A stretch of 5,193 nucleotides of DNA from positions 1 to 5,193 of the forward strand of contig DVOF01000226.1 in assembly GCA_018713805.1 (NCBI GenBank), read 5' to 3'. The stretch is from Candidatus Aphodoplasma excrementigallinarum (lineage in GTDB: Bacteria > Bacillota > Clostridia > UBA1381 > UMGS1253). The first letter of the stretch is position 1. Each line of letters opens with the position of its first letter. Made by a program: the position numbers and the translations under genes. The notes beneath the pieces were generated by a model, which was not told where the DNA came from, did not search any database, and saw only the letters and a list, made by a program, of their open reading frames with translations. Positions 1 through 5,193 of the stretch are shown in pieces.

Positions 1-2
1 AC

Positions 3-803
3 CTAAAGCTAATTGACGTAGTAGTGGAAATCCTGGACGCGCGCGTCCCGGTTTCGAGCCGCAACCCCGACTTTGACACGCTTTTTGCGTCGAAGCCGCG
101 CGTCGTCGTAATGAATAAGTTCGATTTGGCGGATGAGCGCGCAACGGCGGCGTGGGAGAAGTGGTACCGCGACAATGGAGCGCGCGTGCTTCTGACCAAT
201 TCGTTAAGTGGCAAAGGCGTGGACAGGCTGGCCGGGGAGGTGAAGCTCGCGATTGCGGACAAGCTCGCGCGCGACGCGGCACGCGGCGTGACGAAGGCGG
301 TACGGCTCATGGTCGTCGGCATACCGAATGTCGGCAAGTCGTCGCTGATCAACCGTCTGGCTGGACGTGCGTCGGCCAAAACGGGCGACCGCCCGGGTGT
401 GACGCGGGGCAAGCAGTGGATCCGGCTGAAAAACGGGATGGAACTGCTCGACACGCCCGGCATCCTGTGGCCCAAGTTCGAGGACCAGACGACGGGGAGG
501 CACCTGGCGTTCATCGGGTCGATCCGCGACGAGATTATGGACGTAGAAACGCTGGCATGCCATCTGCTGGAGTATCTGCGTGACCGTTATGCGCCGTTTT
601 TAGTGCAGCGGTACAAGCTCGACGGGGATATTTCGGCGCTGGAGGGCTATGAATTGTTAGAATATATCGGGAAAAAGCGCGGTTTTGTCGTGTCGGGCGG
701 AGAGATCGACACGTACCGCGCGGCAAATGTGATACTCGACGAGTTCCGCGCGGCAAAGATCGGGCGCGTTACGCTGGAGTGGCCGCCGGAGACGGCGGTA
801 TAA
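3..803 (+). CDS. rbgA: Ribosome biogenesis GTPase RbgA/YlqF, 5'-truncated by window edge
   Basis: This is a circularly permuted GTPase of the YlqF/YawG family, which in Bacillus subtilis acts late in 50S ribosomal subunit assembly. The G motifs appear in permuted order: G4 NKFD at nt 114-125, then G1 GIPNVGKSS at nt 318-344, the GDRPGVT segment (G2), and G3 DTPG at nt 450-461, followed by the family signature ILWPKFED. A C-terminal helical domain typical of RbgA ends with the TAA at 801-803. The reading frame is open to the left edge. The first readable residues (LKLIDVVVEILDAR) align with about residue 21 of the B. subtilis protein, so roughly 20 N-terminal residues lie outside. The GTG at 24 is therefore internal, not the start. 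The next gene begins about 20 bases after the stop, suggesting co-transcription. Motif order and length make the family assignment secure. Confidence 0.95.
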   Translation, partial: LKLIDVVVEILDARVPVSSRNPDFDTLFASKPRVVVMNKFDLADERATAAWEKWYRDNGARVLLTNSLSGKGVDRLAGEVKLAIADKLARDAARGVTKAVRLMVVGIPNVGKSSLINRLAGRASAKTGDRPGVTRGKQWIRLKNGMELLDTPGILWPKFEDQTTGRHLAFIGSIRDEIMDVETLACHLLEYLRDRYAPFLVQRYKLDGDISALEGYELLEYIGKKRGFVVSGGEIDTYRAANVILDEFRAAKIGRVTLEWPPETAV

Positions 804-808
804 GTGAG

Positions 809-814
809 AAAGGG
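809..814 (+). promoter_or_regulatory. Ribosome binding site deciding the epimerase start
   Basis: AAAGGG lies 9 bases before the GTG at 824 but directly abuts the ATG at 815. The spacing favours GTG 824 as the real start, although the ATG cannot be excluded. Confidence 0.5.
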
Positions 815-823
815 ATGGTCGCT

Positions 824-1825
824 GTGCGCAAATTGTATCTTGTGACGGGGGCGGCCGGGCATCTGGGCAGCACAGTTGTGCGGATGCTCGCGGAAAAGGG
901 GGAACAAGTGCGCTCGCTCGTACTGCCGGGCGAGAAGCATACGGAGGCGGTTTCCGCCTTATCGGAAATTTTTACGGGTAATGTGTGCGACAAAGCGTCG
1001 CTCAGGGCGTTTTTCCAGACGGAGGATGGCGCGCAAACCATTGTGATTCACTGCGCGGGCATTGTGTCGATTGCGTCCAGGTTTGAGCAAAAGGTATACG
1101 ATGTGAATGTAACGGGAACGAAAAACATTGTGGAGCTGTGCCAGGAGTATGGCATACATAAGCTCGTTTACGTCAGCTCGGTCCATGCGATACCGGAGCG
1201 TTCGCCGGGACAAGTGGTTACGGAGACGGACCGTTTTGCCCCGGAGCTGGTAAAGGGGCTGTACGCCAAAACAAAGGCAGAGGCGACCGCATATGTTTTA
1301 CAGGCGGCAAAGCAGGGGCTCAATGTTTCTGTCGTGCACCCGTCCGGCATTTGCGGGCCGTATGATACCGGCAGGGGACATCTGACGCAGTTATTCATCG
1401 ACTATTACAAGGGACGGCTGACTGCCGGGCTGCGGGGTGGTTACGACTTTGTGGACGTGCGCGATGTTGCGGCAGGCGTAATCGCATGCTGCGAGCAGGG
1501 CCGGCGGGGCGGGTGCTTTATCCTGTCGAACCGGTATATTTCGATTCCAGAGCTTTTGGAGATGTTTCATGAAATTTCCGGACGGCGGCGCGTCCGGACG
1601 ATCCTGCCACTTTGGTTTGCGCGGCTGACGGCGCCCCTGGCGGAGCTGTATTATAAGCTGCTGCGCCAGCCGCCGCTCTATACTGCCTATTCCATCTATA
1701 CGCTTACAGGCAACGCGCGGTTCTCACACGAAAAGGCAGCGCGCGAGCTGGGGTATACCGTGCGCCCCTTTACGGAAACCGTACGGGATACGATGCTTTG
1801 GCTGAAAGAGCAGGGGAGGATATAG
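824..1825 (+). CDS. NAD(P)-dependent epimerase/dehydratase (extended SDR family)
   Basis: A 333-residue cytoplasmic Rossmann-fold oxidoreductase of the extended short-chain dehydrogenase type. The N-terminal dinucleotide site TGAAGHLG (residues 8-15) fits GxxGxxG. A central YVSS segment (116-119) gives the catalytic serine and YAKTK (147-151) gives the Tyr/Lys pair. HPSGICGP (172-179) is the conserved segment after the active site. The C-terminal 75 residues are the more variable substrate-binding part. The fold resembles dihydroflavonol-4-reductase and sugar-epimerase relatives, but the substrate cannot be read from the sequence. Start choice: GTG at 824 sits 9 bases after AAAGGG (809-814) and gives MRKLYLVTG, the usual distance to the glycine motif. 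The in-frame ATG at 815 is too close to that ribosome binding site, and GTG at 779 overlaps rbgA. The stop is TAG. No clear plus-strand terminator follows. Confidence 0.88.
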   Translation: MRKLYLVTGAAGHLGSTVVRMLAEKGEQVRSLVLPGEKHTEAVSALSEIFTGNVCDKASLRAFFQTEDGAQTIVIHCAGIVSIASRFEQKVYDVNVTGTKNIVELCQEYGIHKLVYVSSVHAIPERSPGQVVTETDRFAPELVKGLYAKTKAEATAYVLQAAKQGLNVSVVHPSGICGPYDTGRGHLTQLFIDYYKGRLTAGLRGGYDFVDVRDVAAGVIACCEQGRRGGCFILSNRYISIPELLEMFHEISGRRRVRTILPLWFARLTAPLAELYYKLLRQPPLYTAYSIYTLTGNARFSHEKAARELGYTVRPFTETVRDTMLWLKEQGRI

Positions 1826-1844
1826 CCCCAAGAGCAAAAAGGGC

Positions 1845-1873
1845 AAAAGAAAAAGCCGCCATAAGACGACTTT
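1845..1873 (-). terminator. Rho-independent terminator of the HPr-like gene
   Basis: Read on the minus strand, GTCGTC (1870-1865), loop TTAT, GGCGGC (1860-1855) and TTTTTCTTTT (1854-1845) form a 6-bp stem with two G-U wobbles. Flanking AAA/UUU pairs can extend it to 9 bp, and a U-rich tract follows. On the plus strand the same bases would give A-C mismatches, so it acts for the minus-strand gene ending at 1891, not for the epimerase gene. Confidence 0.7.
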
Positions 1874-1890
1874 GGTATACGTTGCAAAGC

Positions 1891-2127
1891 TCAGTCAACG
1901 ATGAATTCTTTCAAATCCGCTTTGAAGCTGTCTGCGCTTGCTTCTGGGCAATGTGCCTCCAGAACGATCGGCTTGCTCAGGTCAAGGGAAAAGATACCCA
2001 TAATCGATTTTGCATCAACAACATATCTGCCCGACGTCAGGTCAACATCAAAGTCGTATTTGTTCACTGTGTTTACAAAGTTCTTTACGCTGTTGATCGA
2101 GCTAAGCGAAATGTTAAAAGTGGTCAT
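1891..2127 (-). CDS. HPr-fold protein lacking the catalytic histidine (Crh-like)
   Basis: A 78-residue cytoplasmic protein related to the PTS phosphocarrier HPr (about 88 residues). The match is clearest around NKYDFDVDL (residues 22-30) and AKSIMGIFSLDLSK (39-52), which align without net gaps to KYDADVNL and LKSIMGVMSLGIAK of B. subtilis HPr. In that alignment the HPr kinase target Ser46 corresponds to Ser41, which is kept. Active-site His15 and Arg17 correspond to Ser10 and Asn12, and Pro18 is also lost. It should therefore not relay phosphate from enzyme I. Retention of the serine motif suggests a regulatory role like that of B. subtilis Crh; this is inference. The ATG at 2127 is chosen because GAAGGAGG lies 8 bases upstream; an upstream in-frame ATG at 2163 falls inside the palindromic leader. 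Its GC content is clearly lower than that of the flanking genes. It is convergent with the epimerase gene and divergent from mtaB. Confidence 0.85.
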   Translation of the reverse strand: MTTFNISLSSINSVKNFVNTVNKYDFDVDLTSGRYVVDAKSIMGIFSLDLSKPIVLEAHCPEASADSFKADLKEFIVD

Positions 2128-2135
2128 AGAAAACG

Positions 2136-2143
2136 CCTCCTTC
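2136..2143 (-). promoter_or_regulatory. Strong ribosome binding site of the HPr-like gene
   Basis: GAAGGAGG on the minus strand, 8 bases before the ATG at 2127. This near-perfect Shine-Dalgarno sequence decides the start codon and suggests efficient translation. Confidence 0.85.
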
Positions 2144-2151
2144 ATGATAGT

Positions 2152-2169
2152 TGTGGGATCCATCCCACA
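2152..2169 (-). promoter_or_regulatory. Perfect 18-bp palindrome at the HPr-like transcription start (operator or leader hairpin)
   Basis: TGTGGGAT and ATCCCACA form a perfect inverted repeat with 8-bp arms and a 2-base centre. It lies 6 bases downstream of the predicted -10 box (2176-2181), so it covers about +1 to +18 of the transcript and ends 8 bases before the ribosome binding site. This is a typical place for a repressor operator. As RNA it could form a 6-bp stem (UGUGGG/CCCACA) with a 6-base loop at the extreme 5' end of the mRNA. The cognate regulator, if any, is unknown. Confidence 0.55.
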
Positions 2170-2175
2170 TATGTA

Positions 2176-2205
2176 ATATTACCACTTTCTAGTGCATTTC
2201 GTCAA
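2176..2205 (-). promoter_or_regulatory. SigA-type promoter of the HPr-like gene
   Basis: On the minus strand, -35 TTGACG (2205-2200, 5 of 6 consensus) and -10 TAATAT (2181-2176) are separated by 18 bases. The transcription start is predicted near 2169, leaving a leader of about 40 bases that contains the palindrome and the ribosome binding site. Confidence 0.7.
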
Positions 2206-2240
2206 TGGTATTTGCAAAAATTTATGAATTATTTACTTTT

Positions 2241-2246
2241 TATACA
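2241..2246 (+). promoter_or_regulatory. Possible -10 box for mtaB
   Basis: TATACA lies in an AT-rich stretch 20 bases before the mtaB start codon. No convincing -35 hexamer stands at the right distance, so the mtaB promoter is only tentatively placed in this divergent intergenic region (2128-2266). Confidence 0.25.
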
Positions 2247-2251
2247 AAATT

Positions 2252-2257
2252 AAGGGG
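2252..2257 (+). promoter_or_regulatory. mtaB ribosome binding site
   Basis: AAGGGG lies 9 bases before the ATG at 2267, supporting that start. Confidence 0.65.
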
Positions 2258-2266
2258 ATAAACAGC

Positions 2267-3577
2267 ATGAAACGGGTTGCTTTTTATACGCTCGGCTGCA
2301 AGGTCAACCAATATGAGACGCAGGCCATGTGCGAGCTTTTTTTGAAGGAAGGATATGAAGCGGTGAGTTTTGAGGAGCGGGCGGATGTCTACGTTATCAA
2401 CACCTGCTCGGTGACAGGCCTGTCCGACCGCAAGTCGCGGCAGATGATACGCCGGGCACGCCGCAAAAACCCGGACGCAGTGATCGTCGCGGCCGGCTGC
2501 TATGCGCAGACCGCTGCGGACGAAGTGGGGCGGATCGAGGGCGTCAATCTGATAATCGGTACGCAGGGGCGCGGCAACATTGTTGCGCTTGCCGAGCAGG
2601 CGGCGCAAAAAAAGCTCAACTGTGTGCGGGATATCATGCATACACACGATTTCGAGGAATTGCCCGTTCACGCCTACAGCGAAAAGACGCGCGCCTACAT
2701 TAAAGCGCAGGAGGGGTGCAGCCAGTTCTGCTCCTACTGCATCATCCCCTATGCGCGCGGCCCCATCCGGAGCCGCCCGGCGGACGCGGTGCTGGCGGAG
2801 GCGCGGCGGCTGGCACAGGCGGGATATGCGGAGCTGGTTTTGGTGGGGATACATATTGCCTCATACGGGAAAGATCTCGGGACGGGGTCGCTTGAAGAGC
2901 TTATCCGGGAAATCAACGGAATTGAAGCGGTGCGCCGTATCCGGCTCAGCTCCATTGAGCCGATGACGCTCGACGATACGTTCCTGCGCGCTGTTGCGGG
3001 CGCAGATAAGCTGTGCCATCACTTCCATATTTCTCTCCAGTCGGGCTGCGACGAAACGCTTGCGCGTATGAACCGCAAGTACACGGCAGAGCAGTTTAGC
3101 CAAATTGTGCGCGGCCTGCGCGAGGCCTTTTGCGACGTTGCCATTACAACGGACGTCATGGTCGGCTTCCCCGGGGAAACGGAGGAGGAGTTTGCCGCCT
3201 CGCTCGCATTTGTGGAGCGCACGGCGTTTGCGGATTTGCACGTGTTCCAGTATTCGCCCCGGCCCGGAACGCCGGCCGCGGCGATGGAGGTGCAGGTTCC
3301 GCCCGAGGTGAAGCACGCGCGCAGCGAAAAGATGATTGCGGCGGGGCACAGAAGCCGCGACGCATTCCTGCGCCGGTTTCTCGGACGGGAGATGACAGTG
3401 CTGTTTGAGCAGGAGCACGCGCACAAAGGCGGCTGGTATGAGGGCAAGACGGAGAACTATATCACTGTAGCCTGTGAGTCGGACCATGATTTGTCAGGCC
3501 GGTTTGCCACGGTGCAGCTCGAACGCATTGGTGATGGGGTCATGTACGGAACGCTCATACGGGAGGAAATGGAATGA
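2267..3577 (+). CDS. mtaB: tRNA t6A37 C2-methylthiotransferase MtaB
   Basis: A 436-residue radical-SAM methylthiotransferase. MtaB adds a methylthio group to N6-threonylcarbamoyladenosine at position 37 of tRNAs reading ANN codons, giving ms2t6A, which stabilises codon-anticodon pairing. The three parts of the family are present. The N-terminal UPF0004 domain has its three cluster cysteines (C11 in TLGCKVNQYE, C47 in NTCSVT, C78 in AAGCYAQ). The radical-SAM core has CSQFCSYC (C151, C155, C158). A C-terminal TRAM RNA-binding domain lies at about 374-432. The TLGCKVNQYE start and the NTCSVT motif fit MtaB better than MiaB or RimO. The length is normal. The start is supported by AAGGGG. The gene is divergent from the HPr-like gene and overlaps the next gene by 4 bases (ATGA), indicating translational coupling. 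Confidence 0.95.
   Translation: MKRVAFYTLGCKVNQYETQAMCELFLKEGYEAVSFEERADVYVINTCSVTGLSDRKSRQMIRRARRKNPDAVIVAAGCYAQTAADEVGRIEGVNLIIGTQGRGNIVALAEQAAQKKLNCVRDIMHTHDFEELPVHAYSEKTRAYIKAQEGCSQFCSYCIIPYARGPIRSRPADAVLAEARRLAQAGYAELVLVGIHIASYGKDLGTGSLEELIREINGIEAVRRIRLSSIEPMTLDDTFLRAVAGADKLCHHFHISLQSGCDETLARMNRKYTAEQFSQIVRGLREAFCDVAITTDVMVGFPGETEEEFAASLAFVERTAFADLHVFQYSPRPGTPAAAMEVQVPPEVKHARSEKMIAAGHRSRDAFLRRFLGREMTVLFEQEHAHKGGWYEGKTENYITVACESDHDLSGRFATVQLERIGDGVMYGTLIREEME
3562..3566 (+). promoter_or_regulatory. Ribosome binding site of the SDR gene inside the mtaB 3' end
   Basis: GGAGG lies 7 bases before the ATG at 3574, within the last codons of mtaB. It confirms the overlapping start and the operon arrangement. 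Confidence 0.75.
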
Positions 3578-4311
3578 AAGCGAAAACAGTTCTGATAACG
3601 GGCGCATCGCGCGGGATTGGACGCGCATGCGCGGCGCAGTTTGCAAGAGAAGGCCACCGGGTCATCATCAACTATAAATCGAGCCGCGCGCAGGCGGAGG
3701 CGCTGGCGCAGGAGCTGAAGCAGGAGGGGGCTTACGCCCGCGCTTACTGCGCTGACGTAGCCGACGCAGCGCAGGTGCGGGATATGTTTTCGTGGATTGC
3801 GGCGGAGTTTGGCGGTGTGGATGTTTTGGTCAACAATGCCGGTGTTGCATGCACAAAGATGTTCTGTGACGTGGAGGAAAGCGACTGGGACGCGGTGTTT
3901 GACGTCAATGTAAAGGGCATGTACCGCTGCACGAGGCTGGCGCTCCCGTATATGGTACACAAAAAGAACGGCAGCATCGTCAACATTTCGTCCATATGGG
4001 GGATTTGCGGCGCGTCGTGCGAGGTGGCGTATTCGGCCTCAAAGGCGGCTGTGATCGGCTTTACGAAAGCGCTTGCGCAGGAGGTCGGGCCGAGCGGGAT
4101 CCGGGTCAACTGCGTCGCGCCCGGCGTAATCGGCACCGACATGAACCATGCGCTGGATAAAGAGGATATTGCGGCGTTGGAGGAGCAGACGCCGCTCGGG
4201 AGGCTCGGCACAGCAGATGAGGTGGCAGCGGCGGTCTGCTTCCTTGCCGGGGAACAGGCGGGCTTTATTACTGGGCAGGTGCTCAGCCCCAACGGCGGAT
4301 TTGTAATATAA
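3574..4311 (+). CDS. ymfI: FabG-type SDR reductase, probable EF-P 5-aminopentanone reductase (YmfI-like)
   Basis: A 245-residue classical short-chain dehydrogenase, the usual FabG length. Visible motifs are the cofactor site TGASRGIG (residues 9-16), NNAG (87-90), catalytic N112, S140 in NISSIWG and Y153/K157 in YSASK, and the C-terminal ITGQVLSPNGG typical of FabG-like enzymes. General FabG activity (NADPH-dependent 3-oxoacyl-ACP reduction) is possible. However, the SSIWG...GASCEV block (139-151) is, from memory, characteristic of the YmfI group, which in B. subtilis reduces 5-aminopentanone on Lys32 of elongation factor P. No fatty-acid synthesis genes are nearby. The gene is translationally coupled to mtaB, another translation-modification enzyme, which fits the YmfI reading. 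SDR identity is certain; the EF-P role is a moderate-confidence inference. The stop is TAA, followed at once by a terminator. Confidence 0.85.
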   Translation: MKAKTVLITGASRGIGRACAAQFAREGHRVIINYKSSRAQAEALAQELKQEGAYARAYCADVADAAQVRDMFSWIAAEFGGVDVLVNNAGVACTKMFCDVEESDWDAVFDVNVKGMYRCTRLALPYMVHKKNGSIVNISSIWGICGASCEVAYSASKAAVIGFTKALAQEVGPSGIRVNCVAPGVIGTDMNHALDKEDIAALEEQTPLGRLGTADEVAAAVCFLAGEQAGFITGQVLSPNGGFVI

Positions 4312-4341
4312 AGGCCGGCGGCAATAGCCGTCGGCCTTTTT
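4311..4341 (+). terminator. Strong rho-independent terminator after the mtaB-reductase operon
   Basis: A 10-bp GC-rich stem (4313-4322 with 4327-4336, one G-U wobble) carries an AATA loop and is followed by TTTTT (4337-4341). AA/TT pairs extend the base. It overlaps the last base of the reductase stop codon. On the minus strand the same hairpin has one A-C mismatch followed by TTTATATT, so it may also end the convergent AraC-family gene, less efficiently. Confidence 0.9.
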
Positions 4342-4346
4342 GCAGG

Positions 4347-5193
4347 TCATTGCTGGATATACGCCTTTTTCTTCCGATACTGTTGCGGCGTCAGTTTTTT
4401 ATACTTTTTAAATTTGGCAATAAAGTTGCTGCTGCTCTGATACCCGACATTTGCCGCCACGTCCGCAATGGAAAGCGGCGTATGGGCGAGCAGGACGGCT
4501 GCTTTGGCAATCCGGTACTGCTCCAGATACTGATAGGGTGTGATTTCAAGGTATTTGTTAAACAAGCGAATCAGGTGCGTCTGGGAAATGAACAGCTCCG
4601 CGCAGATATCTTTTGTGTTGATATCCTCATGGTAATGCAAGGCGATGAAACGCAGCGCCCGCTCCAGCAAGTCCTTGACCCGCTTGTTCTCATAGACGTC
4701 TTTTGTCTTATATGTGAGCAGGTCATGTATCAGGTCGGACAAAAGTTTCGATTCCTCGACGGAGCAGTCATCGAAAAAGCGGTCCTTATAGGAAATCAGC
4801 CGTTCATACAGCTCGACCAGCCTGTCCGGTTCCCGGTATTTAAAGACTGTCTCATTGTTTTCCACGATTTTATTAATGAAATTCGTCGCATGGTTGTCCA
4901 GGATATGCAGCCAGTAAAACTCCCAGATGCCCCCCTTTTCCGGATAATAGGCATGCGGTGTATTTGGTGGCAGGACAAATATGTCCCCGGCCGAGAGCAG
5001 GAATGTTTTCCCATATGCCTCCAGTATCCCGCTGCCGGATACCGTCAGAACCAATGTGGAGTCGATCGACCCGGTTTCCAGACGGTTGATTATATACTTA
5101 TCGTTGCAGCGGTGCCAGCCGACACTTGTATAGCAGAACAGGTATTCCATATTTTTAAGCGGAACGTTCGTAAAAAGACGCACCTTGCCAAAA
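4347..5193 (-). CDS. AraC-family transcriptional regulator, N-terminus open at window edge
   Basis: A DNA-binding regulator with an N-terminal cupin-like ligand domain and a C-terminal AraC/XylS domain. Numbered from the GTG at 5183 (278 residues), the cupin part spans about 40-100 and includes AGDIFVLPPNTPHAYY, the typical turn of the AraC-binding fold. The first helix-turn-helix is near 187-212 (TKDICAELFISQTHLIRLF). The second is near 238-266 (SIADVAANVGYQSSSNFIAKF, then KKLTPQQYR), the classical AraC signature. This architecture usually senses a sugar or related metabolite and activates nearby catabolic or transport genes. No such gene is in the window, so the targets probably lie beyond the right edge. 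GTG 5183 has no ribosome binding site, and the frame stays open through 5193 (F-G-K before it), so the true start is probably outside. The stop is TGA at 4349-4347, convergent with the reductase. Confidence 0.92.
   Translation of the reverse strand, partial: FGKVRLFTNVPLKNMEYLFCYTSVGWHRCNDKYIINRLETGSIDSTLVLTVSGSGILEAYGKTFLLSAGDIFVLPPNTPHAYYPEKGGIWEFYWLHILDNHATNFINKIVENNETVFKYREPDRLVELYERLISYKDRFFDDCSVEESKLLSDLIHDLLTYKTKDVYENKRVKDLLERALRFIALHYHEDINTKDICAELFISQTHLIRLFNKYLEITPYQYLEQYRIAKAAVLLAHTPLSIADVAANVGYQSSSNFIAKFKKYKKLTPQQYRKKKAYIQQ

Noticed and set aside
24..26. GTG at 24 as the rbgA start
   Set aside because: The open frame continues upstream to the window edge with RbgA-like residues (LKLIDVV), so the start lies outside the window.
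1824..1843. GCCC...GGGC inverted repeat as an epimerase terminator
   Set aside because: It has only a 4-bp stem with a long loop and is followed by A-rich rather than T-rich sequence on the plus strand.
2128..2150. Catabolite-responsive element (cre) upstream of the HPr-like gene
   Set aside because: No segment fits the TGNAANCG-type consensus well; the GCGTTTTC part resembles only half of it.
1901..2176. A 91-codon plus-strand frame opposite the HPr-like gene, plus an overlapping 151-codon frame from 1798
   Set aside because: Both are antisense to a recognisable HPr-fold gene that has a proper ribosome binding site, promoter and terminator. The plus-strand frames have no such signals and no recognisable domain.
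3105..3408. Alternative-frame frames inside mtaB, rich in Arg, Ala and Pro
   Set aside because: They are shadows of a GC-rich gene with intact radical-SAM and TRAM domains; no ribosome binding sites or known motifs were seen.

Overview
The window looks like a core-genome segment of a moderately GC-rich low-GC-group Gram-positive (Bacillota, class Clostridia). The evidence is an RbgA/YlqF-type ribosome GTPase, an MtaB tRNA methylthiotransferase, an HPr-like protein carrying the Bacillota KSIMG regulatory-serine motif, strong purine-rich ribosome binding sites, and a SigA-type TTGACG/TAATAT promoter. The genus cannot be fixed from the sequence. No mobile element, CRISPR array, tRNA or rRNA is visible.

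Layout. (1) Positions 1-803, plus strand: 3' part of rbgA, a circularly permuted GTPase for 50S assembly, cut by the left edge. (2) About 824-1825, plus: an extended-SDR NAD(P)-dependent epimerase/dehydratase, 20 bases after rbgA and probably co-transcribed with it. (3) 1891-2127, minus: a small HPr-fold protein without the catalytic histidine, convergent with the epimerase gene. It has its own terminator, ribosome binding site and promoter, and a perfect 18-bp palindrome at the predicted transcription start. (4) 2267-3577, plus: mtaB, divergent from the HPr-like gene. (5) 3574-4311, plus: a FabG-type short-chain reductase overlapping mtaB by 4 bases, probably the YmfI-type EF-P 5-aminopentanone reductase. 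A strong hairpin terminator follows. (6) 4347-5193, minus: an AraC-family regulator, convergent with the reductase and open at the right edge.

Function. Three genes point to translation: rbgA (ribosome assembly), mtaB (tRNA position 37 ms2 modification) and the probable EF-P-modifying reductase. The mtaB-reductase pair looks like a translation-fidelity operon. The HPr-like gene is an independent unit of lower GC with the most interesting regulatory architecture here. It resembles a Crh-like regulator (serine site kept, histidine site lost) rather than a sugar-PTS phosphocarrier. The AraC regulator's targets probably lie outside the window. Overall this is ordinary chromosomal sequence. I found no strong evidence of an undescribed multi-gene system; the HPr-like gene with its palindrome is the best lead.
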